DNA from: Oscillatoriaceae cyanobacterium Prado104
Lineage (GTDB): Bacteria; Cyanobacteriota; Cyanobacteriia; Cyanobacteriales; Microcoleaceae
Direction of reading: 5' to 3'
Assembly (NCBI GenBank): GCA_025454405.1
Contig: JALOON010000020.1
Coordinates: 1 to 64,000 of the forward strand
Length of the DNA stretch: 64,000 nucleotides
This document shows positions 42,336 through 50,478 of the stretch, piece by piece (within the stretch, counting starts at the first letter, position 1; every line of letters begins with the position of its first letter). The notes under the pieces were generated by a model. The model made no database searches, was not told the origin of the DNA, and saw only the letters and a list, made by a program, of their open reading frames with translations. A program made the position numbers and the translations under genes.

Positions 42336-44273
42336 ATGAAAAATTTTCAATCTTTTACCCCTAATCTCACAAATTTAGTGCTTCAAGTACCCACTCAACC
42401 TGCAACTAAAAAACTCCCGAGCGGAATTGATTTTAAAGGAATGATGGGTCAATTTATGAATCCAGAAGGACTTTCAATGTTAGGGGTATTGCTAGCTTTG
42501 GCTGTGTTATCTAAAGTTATCGGCATCGGTAAGGGTAAAGTTACTTCAGGTCGTTTGTGCTCTACGGCAGAAAAGATGACAGCCACCAGCTTATCTCTCA
42601 AACAAATAAGAGAGAAAAAACGGCAGCCAGTTACTTTGTGGAGCGGTACGCCGACTTATTGGTTTGAGGGCGTTAAGGGGTTTAGCGCTAGATTGCAAAC
42701 GCTATTGGGCGCAAGTCCGACGATTTGGTTCCCTCACGCCGAACGCGGCATTTTAGTTATCGGTGCTCCTGGTTCTGGTAAAACTTTTAGCGCGATCGAT
42801 CGCGCGATTGAAAGCGCTTTTTCTCAAGGTTTTCCGGTCATTATTTACGATAAAAAAGGGGACCAAATGAAGCTGCACGCGCCATTAGCAGTGCGCTACG
42901 GCTACGACGTGCAGGTGTTTGCGCCGGGGGAAGCTTACAGCGGTGTTATCAATCCTCTTGATTTTATGAGAGATGCGCAAGATGCCGTAATGGCCGCAGA
43001 AATTGGACAAGTTATTGCTCGAAATGCCAACTTAGGTGAAAGCAAAGGTAACGAGTTTTTCGAGAAAGCAGGAGAGTTGATGGCTAAGGGATTAGTTCAG
43101 TTAGCAAAAAGCAGTTGTTACCCGGATTTAGCAATGGTTTATGCAATTATTCAACTGCCAGATTTAGTCAATCGCATCGATTGTGCCGTTCACCGTCCCG
43201 ACGGTCATCCGCTCAAGATGGATAGGTGGATTGCCTCTAGTTTTTCGCAGTTATTAAGTTCAAAAGATGCGGAAAAAACAGTGGCCGGTATTAAGGCAAC
43301 GGCAGAGGCAACTTATTCGAGCTTTATTCAGAAAGATTTGCTGCGGGCGTTTATTGGTCGCAGCACGATTCCGATCGCGATCGAAGGCAAAAAGTGCATT
43401 ATTTTTAAGTTGGACGATCGCAGGCGAGCTGTAGTTGGACCTCTATTAGCGGCTGCTATTCACTTGTGCGTGGTGTCTAATTTGAGTCGGGTGCGTTCCG
43501 ATCCGTTTGTGTACTGCTTGGATGAATTTCCTTCTCTCAAATTCGACAGAATGGATCAGTGGGCTAACGAATACCGTTCGGCAGGGGGCGTGCCGATTGT
43601 TGGCATTCAAAGTTTAAATCAATTGTACAATCTATACGGCGACAAAAAAGGAGCTGCGATCGCCAGTGCTTTGTCAACTCACATTTTATTCAACCCCGGC
43701 GACTTTGACACAGCAGAAAAATATTCCAAGCGCTACGGAGAAGTAGAAGTGCTGGTAAAAAATCGTTCTACAGGCAGTTCGACAGGACAACAGACGAGCC
43801 GTTCTGTTAATTGGAGCGAACAATTGCAAAAAAAACCGCTCATCAGTGCTGACGAAATTTTGCGGTTTCCTCAAGGTAAGTGCGTTATTACGAATCCCGG
43901 TTACGGAACGGGTGGGGAAGCTTTGTTTCCCTATCCTATAAAGATTCCGGTGCGGCCCGGCGACATCAAGCGAGTCAAAGATTCTGAGGCTCTTTGGAAT
44001 AGCAGCATTTGCCCGCAACTCGAACGCAGGGCCTCGGCGCTGTCTGTGGAACGAGAAACGGGTCGATCGATTAATATTGATGAAGAACTGGACAATCGGA
44101 TTAAAGCAGCTTACCAATTATTGCCGCATCCAAACGATGCAGATGAGCCTGTAACAGTAGCTGACGTTAAAAAATCAAATCCTGATGTTAAGTCTGAAAC
44201 TAATGCGTTTGATTCTCAACCTATCCGCGATTTTGCTAGAAAGTTAAAGACTGTTAATATTGGTCGTCCTTGA
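42336..44273 (+). CDS. Type IV coupling protein (VirD4/TraD/TraG-like)
   Basis: About 645 aa from MKNFQSFTPNLTNLVLQVPT. One N-terminal membrane helix (LSMLGVLLALAVLSKVIGIG, about 48-67), then a hexameric ATPase domain: Walker A VIGAPGSGKTFSAIDRA, IIYDKKGDQMKLHAPLAVRY (typical DxKGD of TraG/VirD4), GYDVQVFAPGEAYSGVINPL, Walker B PFVYCLDEFPSLKF, and GVPIVGIQSLNQLYNLYGDK. These proteins hand the relaxase-bound plasmid to a type IV secretion channel. No relaxase or VirB4 was found in the window. It is monocistronic on the plus strand. Confidence 0.92.
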   Translation: MKNFQSFTPNLTNLVLQVPTQPATKKLPSGIDFKGMMGQFMNPEGLSMLGVLLALAVLSKVIGIGKGKVTSGRLCSTAEKMTATSLSLKQIREKKRQPVTLWSGTPTYWFEGVKGFSARLQTLLGASPTIWFPHAERGILVIGAPGSGKTFSAIDRAIESAFSQGFPVIIYDKKGDQMKLHAPLAVRYGYDVQVFAPGEAYSGVINPLDFMRDAQDAVMAAEIGQVIARNANLGESKGNEFFEKAGELMAKGLVQLAKSSCYPDLAMVYAIIQLPDLVNRIDCAVHRPDGHPLKMDRWIASSFSQLLSSKDAEKTVAGIKATAEATYSSFIQKDLLRAFIGRSTIPIAIEGKKCIIFKLDDRRRAVVGPLLAAAIHLCVVSNLSRVRSDPFVYCLDEFPSLKFDRMDQWANEYRSAGGVPIVGIQSLNQLYNLYGDKKGAAIASALSTHILFNPGDFDTAEKYSKRYGEVEVLVKNRSTGSSTGQQTSRSVNWSEQLQKKPLISADEILRFPQGKCVITNPGYGTGGEALFPYPIKIPVRPGDIKRVKDSEALWNSSICPQLERRASALSVERETGRSINIDEELDNRIKAAYQLLPHPNDADEPVTVADVKKSNPDVKSETNAFDSQPIRDFARKLKTVNIGRP

Positions 44274-44587
44274 CAATCTCTGCACTTAAACTGCCCAGGT
44301 TTCATCCTTGTATTTAGTAATTTTTGCACTTTTTAAGGATGAGATATTTTACCAAAAAATAGTGTCTTGCATCCCTCCCTTCTTAGCCAGAAAGTTTTTA
44401 GAACTAGACGGAGCGCTGGCTGTGGGCGGAGCGAAGCAAAGGGTAAATCCCTATCTTAATAGTTGAGAGTTAAGAGTTGATAGTCGATCGATGTGACTTG
44501 TTAAATGTTTAAAAGCCTCGCACCGAAAACGGTCAATGCAACGAGCGTGCGATGGCGATCGCTGTCAACAGTCTAAAAACCTAGAGT

Positions 44588-45016
44588 TCAACTATCAACT
44601 GTCAACTATCAACTGTCAAATCTCAACTGTTAACTCTCAACTATCAACTGTCAAATCTCAACTGTTAACTCTCAACTCTCAACTCTCAATTCTCAACCCT
44701 CAACTGTTAACTCTTAACTCTCAGCTCTCAACCCTTAACTGTTAACTCTCAACTGTTAACTCTCAACTCTCAACCCTCAACTCTCAACCCTCAACTGTTA
44801 ACTCTCAACTGTTAACTCTCAATTCTCAACTGTTAACTGTTAACTGTCAACTCTCAACTGTTAACTGTTAACTGTCAACTCTCAACTGTTAACTCTCAAT
44901 TGTTAACTATTAACTGTCAACTCTCAATTCTCAACTGTTAACTGTCAACTGTCAACCTGTATGCTGTCAATCGTTAACTGTTAACTGTTAACTATCAACT
45001 GTCAACTGTCAACTGT
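44588..45016. repeat. Long heptanucleotide STRR (CTNTYAA)n
   Basis: About 60 tandem 7-bp units such as CTATCAA, CTGTCAA, CTGTTAA and CTCTCAA, running right up to the ATG of the hybrid kinase gene. Units vary at positions 3 and 5. Heptameric STRRs are typical of filamentous cyanobacteria. Its length and its place in the kinase leader could affect that gene's expression. Confidence 0.9.
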
Positions 45017-45019
45017 TTT

Positions 45020-46171
45020 ATGCAAAGCGAATTCAAAGCCGATATTTTAATTGTTGACGACATTCCCGCCAACATTCAACTGCTGTCTTTAATGCTCGTA
45101 GAAAACGGCTATAAAGTCAGAAAAGTGATGAGCGGCGAGCGAGCATTAAAAGCCATAGAGCTGCAAATACCAGACTTAATTTTGCTAGACATAAAAATGC
45201 CAGGGATGGATGGCTATGAAGTCTGCCGTCAAATCAAGGCATCTGAAGCTACTCGTGACATTCCTGTAATTTTCATCAGCGCTCTAGATGACATATTTGA
45301 CAAAGTAAAAGGATTTGAGTCGGGTGGTGCTGACTATATTATCAAACCTTTTGAGCCTGTTGAAGTATTGGCGCGCGTATCCGCGCAACTTGAGATGCTG
45401 CGCTTGCAGCAGCAACTTCGCTCTACTAACGCGCAATTAGCTGCACAAAATGTTCAACTAAGTCAAGAAATTCAAGAGCGCCAACGGGCAGAAACCAATT
45501 TGCGGATGCTGTTACACGCGGTTTCTCACGATTTGCGATCGCCTCTATCGGGAATGTTACTGTTGCTGCAAAGTCGCCTCAACGATACTGCCAGTAACAT
45601 TACTATCGATCGGGAAATTGTCGGAGTTATGGTGCAGAGTTGTTCGCGCCAACTCAAGTTAATTGAGTCGCTAACAACAACACAACAGTTTGATGTGAGG
45701 GATACTTATTTAGCACTAAAGCCGCTATCGCTGTACAATTTAGTAAAAAATATTCTTATTGAAAGAGCGCCTATTTTAAAGCAGCATCAAGTCAAGGTAA
45801 AGCAGCTTTTTGCCGCCGATTTGCCTTTAGTGAATGCTGATGTCCAGCAGCTCTGGCGGGTGTTTGGCAATCTCATCGATAATGCTGTTAAATACAATCA
45901 GCCGGGGTTTATTTTAACTGTAGAAGCTAAACCCGACGGTGAGATGGTGCGCTGTACGCTAACAGATAACGGGGCAGGAATTCCAGCAGGGCAACGTGCA
46001 AGACTATTCGAGCCTTATACGAGGGGAGTTGGAGTTAAATCGGGACAAGGGTTGGGATTGGGACTTTATATTTGCCGCCAAATTATTGAGGCTCACGGCG
46101 GACTGATTGGCGTTGAAAGCGAGTTAGGAAAAGGAGCTAGGTTTTGGTTAACGCTGCCAAAAACTATTTAA
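45020..46171 (+). CDS. Hybrid response regulator - histidine kinase
   Basis: A cytosolic 383-aa two-component protein. Receiver domain 1-125 (acidic VDD at 13-14, phosphorylatable D57 in LLDIKMPG, K109), a coiled coil (about 125-165, with QLRSTNAQLAAQNVQLSQEI), HisKA with the phospho-acceptor His in LHAVSHDLRSPLSG (H170), and a HATPase domain with VFGNLIDNAVKYNQ (N box), LTDNGAGIP (G1), and GLGLGLYICRQIIEAHGG (G2). No membrane segment, so the input comes through the receiver domain. It ends 4 bp into the facing LuxR-type regulator gene. The 430-bp STRR lies directly before the ATG. Confidence 0.92.
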   Translation: MQSEFKADILIVDDIPANIQLLSLMLVENGYKVRKVMSGERALKAIELQIPDLILLDIKMPGMDGYEVCRQIKASEATRDIPVIFISALDDIFDKVKGFESGGADYIIKPFEPVEVLARVSAQLEMLRLQQQLRSTNAQLAAQNVQLSQEIQERQRAETNLRMLLHAVSHDLRSPLSGMLLLLQSRLNDTASNITIDREIVGVMVQSCSRQLKLIESLTTTQQFDVRDTYLALKPLSLYNLVKNILIERAPILKQHQVKVKQLFAADLPLVNADVQQLWRVFGNLIDNAVKYNQPGFILTVEAKPDGEMVRCTLTDNGAGIPAGQRARLFEPYTRGVGVKSGQGLGLGLYICRQIIEAHGGLIGVESELGKGARFWLTLPKTI

Positions 46172-46821
46172 AACAAGCCCAAACGCAATGCTTTGACAGC
46201 CGCTTGAGTGCGATCGCTGGCTTTGAGTTTGTTAATAATCTTTTGAACGTGTCCTTTAACAGTGTTAGCACTCAATCCCAAAAAAATGCCAATATCTGTA
46301 TTGCTTTTGCCTTCTACTACTTGTTGCAAAACTTGCATTTCTCGCTGTGTTAATTTAACATCATTTAACTCAGAATTGTCAGGCAGTGGCGTTTTGAGGT
46401 TTTGGAGCACGCAGCTAGCAATTTTGGGGTGGAGATAAATGCCACCTGAGAGCACAACGGTAATCGCTGCTGTAAGTTGCTCTGGGTTAGTACCTTTAAT
46501 GCAGTAGCCGTGAGCGCCGCTTGACAAAGCCGCCATTACCTTAGTTGGATTGGTGTGGTGGGTAAACATCAGAATGCGAGTATGCGGCAGTGCAGCATTG
46601 ATTTGTTGGGTTGCTTCAATGCCGTCGATTCCCGGCAAGTCAATGTCCATCAGGGCGATATCTGGTTTGTGTTGCAGCGCTGCATTCACGCCTTCGTTGC
46701 CGTCAAAAGCTTGTGCGGTGACAGTCAGATTGGGCTGATGCTTCAGAATTTGCAGCAGGCCAGCCTGCATCATCGGATCGTCTTCCACAATCAAAATTGT
46801 TTTGGTTTGGGTTGTACTCAT
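46168..46821 (-). CDS. NarL/LuxR-type response regulator
   Basis: About 217 aa from MSTTQTKTILIVEDDPMMQA. Receiver domain with phospho-Asp in IALMDIDLPG, Thr/Ser and Lys of the switch (MFTHHTNP, YCIKGTNPEQL), and a C-terminal LuxR HTH: LTQREMQVLQQVVEGKSNTD, IGIFLGLSANTVKGHVQKII and NKLKASDRTQAAV. It is a DNA-binding regulator. It is convergent with the hybrid kinase and shares its last 4 bp, so the two are likely partners by proximity, though not co-transcribed. Confidence 0.92.
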   Translation of the reverse strand: MSTTQTKTILIVEDDPMMQAGLLQILKHQPNLTVTAQAFDGNEGVNAALQHKPDIALMDIDLPGIDGIEATQQINAALPHTRILMFTHHTNPTKVMAALSSGAHGYCIKGTNPEQLTAAITVVLSGGIYLHPKIASCVLQNLKTPLPDNSELNDVKLTQREMQVLQQVVEGKSNTDIGIFLGLSANTVKGHVQKIINKLKASDRTQAAVKALRLGLF

Positions 46822-47188
46822 TGCAGTCAAGGATGACATTCCTTCTACAGTTCAGGCATACTCTATTGTTTTCTCAATATTAAAGACTGCCCTCCTCCTA
46901 TCGAAATAAGAAAAATTTAAGACTTACGCAAGACGCCTGGGGCATTTTTTTAAACTAATCCATCAGATTCAAATTTCTCTCGCATCTTCCTTAAAAAACG
47001 AGACAAAAGAGACTCTCGTTCCGCCCTGATAACAAGGGACTGGGAAAATTTTAGAGGCAAGAAAACACGCGCTGGGATAGGAGCGATCGCGCTAATTCCC
47101 TCTGCGACAATTCACTCTCACAAAATGCTATAGAGGTTATGCGTAAATCTTGAGATATTAATTTTTTGCAAATACCAAACCAAAAATA

Positions 47189-47229
47189 CGCCCTACATTA
47201 CCTAAATTATACTTAGGTAATGTAGGGCG
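47189..47229. repeat. Perfect 17-bp inverted repeat (CGCCCTACATTACCTAA)
   Basis: Arms at 47189-47205 and 47213-47229 with a 7-bp loop. It lies in the otherwise gene-free stretch 46840-47511. A dispersed hairpin repeat or terminator-like element. Confidence 0.75.
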
Positions 47230-47287
47230 CAGAAGAATTTATTACCGTTAATCTTATACCAAATCAGGGTGATTCATTCCTGTTATA

Positions 47288-47392
47288 ATACCATTTATCT
47301 AATAAAATGTTGCTATGCCCCCGCTCGAGCTGCTAAGTGGAATTAGTTTTATCGCTACAAAATACTGTTGCATTTTTTTGGATAATTGGTAT
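47288..47392. mobile_element. MITE, ATACCATTT family, copy 2
   Basis: Ends ATACCATTTATCTAATAAAA and the near complement of ATACCAATTATCCAAAAAAA. About 105 bp, flanked by TA-rich DNA, noncoding. Confidence 0.65.
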
Positions 47393-47511
47393 AATTTGTA
47401 GGGTTTGTCACTTGTAAAATCTCGCTTGCGGGCGAAATTTATTCGTGCTAGCACCATACTTTACTTAATTAAATAGGGCTATAACACCCTGATTTGGTAT
47501 TATAAATGAAC

Positions 47512-48207
47512 TTAAATCGACACCTCGTTGATTTCATCCAGGTTGATATTAGCAAAATCAATAGCTGTTGCTACTTGCTGCGGTTGAGCTATTAAATAGC
47601 GGTTTGGCTTGCTAACTGTTTGTTGGAACTCTAATTTAATAGTCTTCAAGAGCCAATTTTGGATTTGTCGGTGTCGATCGCTGTCCCAGGTAAACTGAAC
47701 TTTTTGTGCTCTTTGAGTCGGGTGCAGTGCCAAAACAATCAGTTGCAGCTTGTGAGGCTCAATCTCGAAGAATTCGGCAGCTACCCATAACTTCACTCGG
47801 TCTTGCCAAGTCATTACGGGATGCCGAATCGCCCATTCAAATAGTTTGGGTTTTCCTTTGACTGCACCTACATTTGCACGAACTTGGATCGCTTTAAATG
47901 AATGGGAAGGAGAAGAATTTTCTGCTGTTTCTCTCTGTTTTATTAGGTCTAGCTTTGCTTGGAGTGGAATGTCAACAAACAGTTTTCGCTGCGGTAAAAA
48001 CAGTGTTGGCGATAGTTCTTTGAGCTGGAAAACCCACTGCTCGAACTGGGGGTGATTCTTAAGAATTTGTTCGACAGGTAATCCCATTAAAATTTGCTTG
48101 ACAAGCAGTTGCAAGCGTTCTTGCTTAAAGGCAGGAACCAAAGCAGGCTCTTGTAGTTGGCTAGCACGAACAGTTCGATCGAGGTCGGATAGAGTCAGGA
48201 GGTACAT
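47512..48207 (-). CDS. Hypothetical plasmid protein
   Basis: A 231-aa protein with an N-terminal helical part (MYLLTLSDLDRTVRASQLQE, ERLQLLVKQILMGLPVEQIL) and a C-terminal part with HPVMTWQDRVKLWVAAEFFE, HKLQLIVLALHPTQRAQKVQ and FTWDSDRHRQIQNWL. Such Trp/Arg-rich small proteins are common on cyanobacterial plasmids. I do not recognise a domain. It starts just upstream of the iteron-like array and reads away from it, so a replication-control role is possible. Confidence 0.6.
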   Translation of the reverse strand: MYLLTLSDLDRTVRASQLQEPALVPAFKQERLQLLVKQILMGLPVEQILKNHPQFEQWVFQLKELSPTLFLPQRKLFVDIPLQAKLDLIKQRETAENSSPSHSFKAIQVRANVGAVKGKPKLFEWAIRHPVMTWQDRVKLWVAAEFFEIEPHKLQLIVLALHPTQRAQKVQFTWDSDRHRQIQNWLLKTIKLEFQQTVSKPNRYLIAQPQQVATAIDFANINLDEINEVSI

Positions 48208-48356
48208 GGCAACCGAGCATAAAAGGCGTTCCCAATAGTGGCGGTCGCCACAAGTAAGCTGTTGAGAAATGAATGGAAATATCTACCCAAATCTCGAATT
48301 TTCTCTTCTTGTGGGTCAATTTCACGCTTGGGAGCACAAATTTGTGGGTTTGCAGG

Positions 48357-48478
48357 CTAAATGAAATTTTTTTGACGTAATTCGGTACTCCTGGCTTTTT
48401 TTGTTGCGTACTAAATGAAATTTTTTTGCAGACTACATGAAATTTTCCTCTCATTTTCGCAGACTAAATGAAATTTTC
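48357..48478. repeat. Four iteron-like direct repeats (TGCAGACTAAATGAAATTTT)
   Basis: Units centred on CTAAATGAAATTTT start at 48357, 48411, 48433 (one mismatch, CTACATG) and 48464. Each is preceded by TGCAGG, TGCGTA, TGCAGA or CGCAGA. Spacing is 54, 22 and 31 bp. AT-rich direct repeats next to a ribbon-helix-helix gene look like iterons of a plasmid origin or operator. Confidence 0.65.
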
Positions 48479-48644
48479 TCGAATTGAGAGCCAGAAAACG
48501 AGATCCCGCAACCATTAGTCCGCAAACCTACACGCTCCTGACATTCTTCAGACCCCGGATTGAAGTAGTATGTTATTTTATGCTATAAAGTGCTACTCGC
48601 TCGACTTACCTCGCGTCAGTCGGGATAGCAAAGGTATTTTTAGT

Positions 48645-49211
48645 ATGTCTTTAAGGCACTGCCGCGGCATACTCCGGTCTGCCAGCGAGCGCCAGCAGCG
48701 AACTCCATCCCCAACCAGAAAGTCAGTGACAACCAAAAACGTCAGAATTGTGGGCTACCTGCCAGAAGGGCAACACCAAAAGTTGCGCGACTACATGGCA
48801 GAGCAGTCTTTGACCGAAAGCGCCGCGCTCGTCAAAATCATCAAACAATTCTTTGAAGCCGCCCCAGCACTCTCTGCCGAGACAGTAGCTTCCGAAACGA
48901 GGGAAACTTTCGCGCAACTGCGAACAGAAATTGCCGAACTGCGAGGGCGAGTTGCAGCTTTAGAAACAGCAGGAATTCAACGCCAATTCCATAAAACTTC
49001 TCCCAAACACTTTGGATCGCAGCCATCTTCCATGACGCTGCGACCACTGAAAGCCGAGGATTTAGCAAAACGATTGGGAGTGAGTCCTGAAGCTGTCGAA
49101 AACGCTGCCAACCAAGGCACCACCTCTTTTCTGGAATGGAGCAAGCGGCGAGATCCGGCTTCGAGAGCATGGCTTCATCAGGGCAACCTTTACCATCCGA
49201 AGCAAGATTAG
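48645..49211 (+). CDS. Ribbon-helix-helix DNA-binding protein with coiled coil
   Basis: About 188 aa from MSLRHCRGILRSASERQQRT. Segment KNVRIVGYLPEGQHQKLRDY and MAEQSLTESAALVKIIKQFF is a typical ribbon-helix-helix. A coiled coil follows (ETFAQLRTEIAELRGRVAAL), then a second helix-turn-helix-like C-terminal part (LKAEDLAKRLGVSPEAVENA, TSFLEWSKRRDPASRAWLHQ). This two-headed layout is seen in plasmid copy-control or partition regulators. It lies 167 bp downstream of the direct repeats, which are candidate targets. The exact start is uncertain. Confidence 0.7.
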   Translation: MSLRHCRGILRSASERQQRTPSPTRKSVTTKNVRIVGYLPEGQHQKLRDYMAEQSLTESAALVKIIKQFFEAAPALSAETVASETRETFAQLRTEIAELRGRVAALETAGIQRQFHKTSPKHFGSQPSSMTLRPLKAEDLAKRLGVSPEAVENAANQGTTSFLEWSKRRDPASRAWLHQGNLYHPKQD

Positions 49212-49416
49212 CGACACAGCGGTGCGCCCGGTTCTGTAATGTCCGAATAAGCCTGCAAGCCGTTTTGATGCAAGCTCCTCATTAACCCTATCGATCCGAT
49301 CGCACCACTGCGATCTAACCAATGCTGGAAAGTCGCTCTGATTCATTCAAATGATTTAGCTAAAAATCGAGAGGAAAAAAGAGGAGAAAACAGCACATTT
49401 TTTCCTCCTTATTCCT

Positions 49417-50283
49417 TTACAGATCGTCCAAATTAAACAGCGTAAATTGGTGAGGCGATGTTGTCGTCTTTTTGGGTCGGCGCTTGCCCTTAACAACTTC
49501 TTGAACTACGGGATTTGCATGAATTGACGTTCGATCGTTCAAGTCAATAACTTCTGAGCTTTGTCCCGAACTTATTTCATGTTCGACTGGACAATCGTTA
49601 TGATTTTTAGCCTGAGAATCTGCTGGCTCAAACCATTCATTATACCAGCAAGCAGCGTTCATCGATCGGGGTCGATCGCTACTTAAACTATTGCCAAGGA
49701 GCAAGTCAGTTTGACCCAACCACCAAATCGGAATAGCCAACCAAGGCGAAAACAGATAAAACTGAAACAAAGCGCATTTTAACAGAGTAGGGTCTATATC
49801 TTGACCGATACCGCTCAGACAGTAATTCGACTGTGTTAACATTAAAGCACCCGTACCGCAGGAGGGTTCGTAGAAATTAGAAATTCGCTCTGCTTTATCA
49901 CCGCTGACTAACTCAGATATTAAATTACTTAAAGCTAAGGGTGTCGGATAAAACCCCGAACTTTTTTGAGCATTCTTTCCGCAAATTTGGGGCAGCATCC
50001 TACCCATGTAATCTTCAGGATAAAGCATCAGAATTGACAGGTCAAACATTTGATAAAGGCGCATTGATGCACCTTTACAGCCTGCGGGTTCTTTGGGTAA
50101 AATTTTGTAAGCTGGATGTCCGAATGCAAACAAAACCCAGTCTAAGAAAAAATCCAGGTACTCCCAAGCCGATCGAGTTTTCCATTCTCCGTGTTGGGGA
50201 ATGCAATTGAGGGTGTTATCTAACATGGCTTCTGCGGTAGGAGAATGCTGCCATTCGATTTGCGGAATCGGTTCTGCTGGCAA
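49417..50283 (-). CDS. Methylase-fold protein lacking NPPY, with clamp-binding-like C-terminus
   Basis: A 288-aa protein with the SAM-binding motif of N6-adenine DNA methylases: FYPTPLALSNLISELV then ISNFYEPSCGTGALMLTQSN (motif I), GIGQDIDPTLLKCALFQFYL (motif II). The usual catalytic (N/D)PP(Y/F) after LLLGNSL is not found; the chain reads SSDRPRSMNAACWY there. It may therefore be catalytically altered or inactive. After a long disordered linker it ends HQFTLFNLDDL. QFTLF fits the QxxLF-type sliding-clamp-binding peptide, and a dnaN gene lies 6 kb away. TTG start with a GAGG site. Confidence 0.75.
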   Translation of the reverse strand: MPAEPIPQIEWQHSPTAEAMLDNTLNCIPQHGEWKTRSAWEYLDFFLDWVLFAFGHPAYKILPKEPAGCKGASMRLYQMFDLSILMLYPEDYMGRMLPQICGKNAQKSSGFYPTPLALSNLISELVSGDKAERISNFYEPSCGTGALMLTQSNYCLSGIGQDIDPTLLKCALFQFYLFSPWLAIPIWWLGQTDLLLGNSLSSDRPRSMNAACWYNEWFEPADSQAKNHNDCPVEHEISSGQSSEVIDLNDRTSIHANPVVQEVVKGKRRPKKTTTSPHQFTLFNLDDL

Positions 50284-50350
50284 AGTTTCCTCTGTGCTCG
50301 TCTACTGCCAATTTTAAGCAGCGAATAAAGATGTTGAATGCCTTGGTAGG

Positions 50351-50478
50351 CTAATTCAGAGATAATTTTCGCTGAGAAACAACGCAATCTTGCAAATAAA
50401 GATTAATTAATTCCTGAGAAGATATACCTTTTTCTTGAGCCATCGCTTCAAAATATTCGATCGCATCAATTCCTAATA
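50351..50478 (-). pseudogene. Antitoxin-like gene remnant cut by IS1182
   Basis: In a frame different from the transposase, the minus strand encodes LLGIDAIEYFEAMAQEKGIS, then SQELINLYLQDCVVSQRKLS and LN before a stop. This resembles the C-terminal half of CopG/BrnA-type antitoxins. Homology begins exactly where the transposase stops, so the IS inserted into, or recombined with, this gene. Confidence 0.5.

Noticed and set aside
44588-45016. CRISPR-like repetitive array
   Set aside because: Units are 7 bp in continuous tandem with no spacers, so it is a heptamer STRR.
49062-49346. 94-codon minus-strand frame after the RHH gene
   Set aside because: It overlaps the RHH gene's conserved C-terminal part and shows no family likeness.
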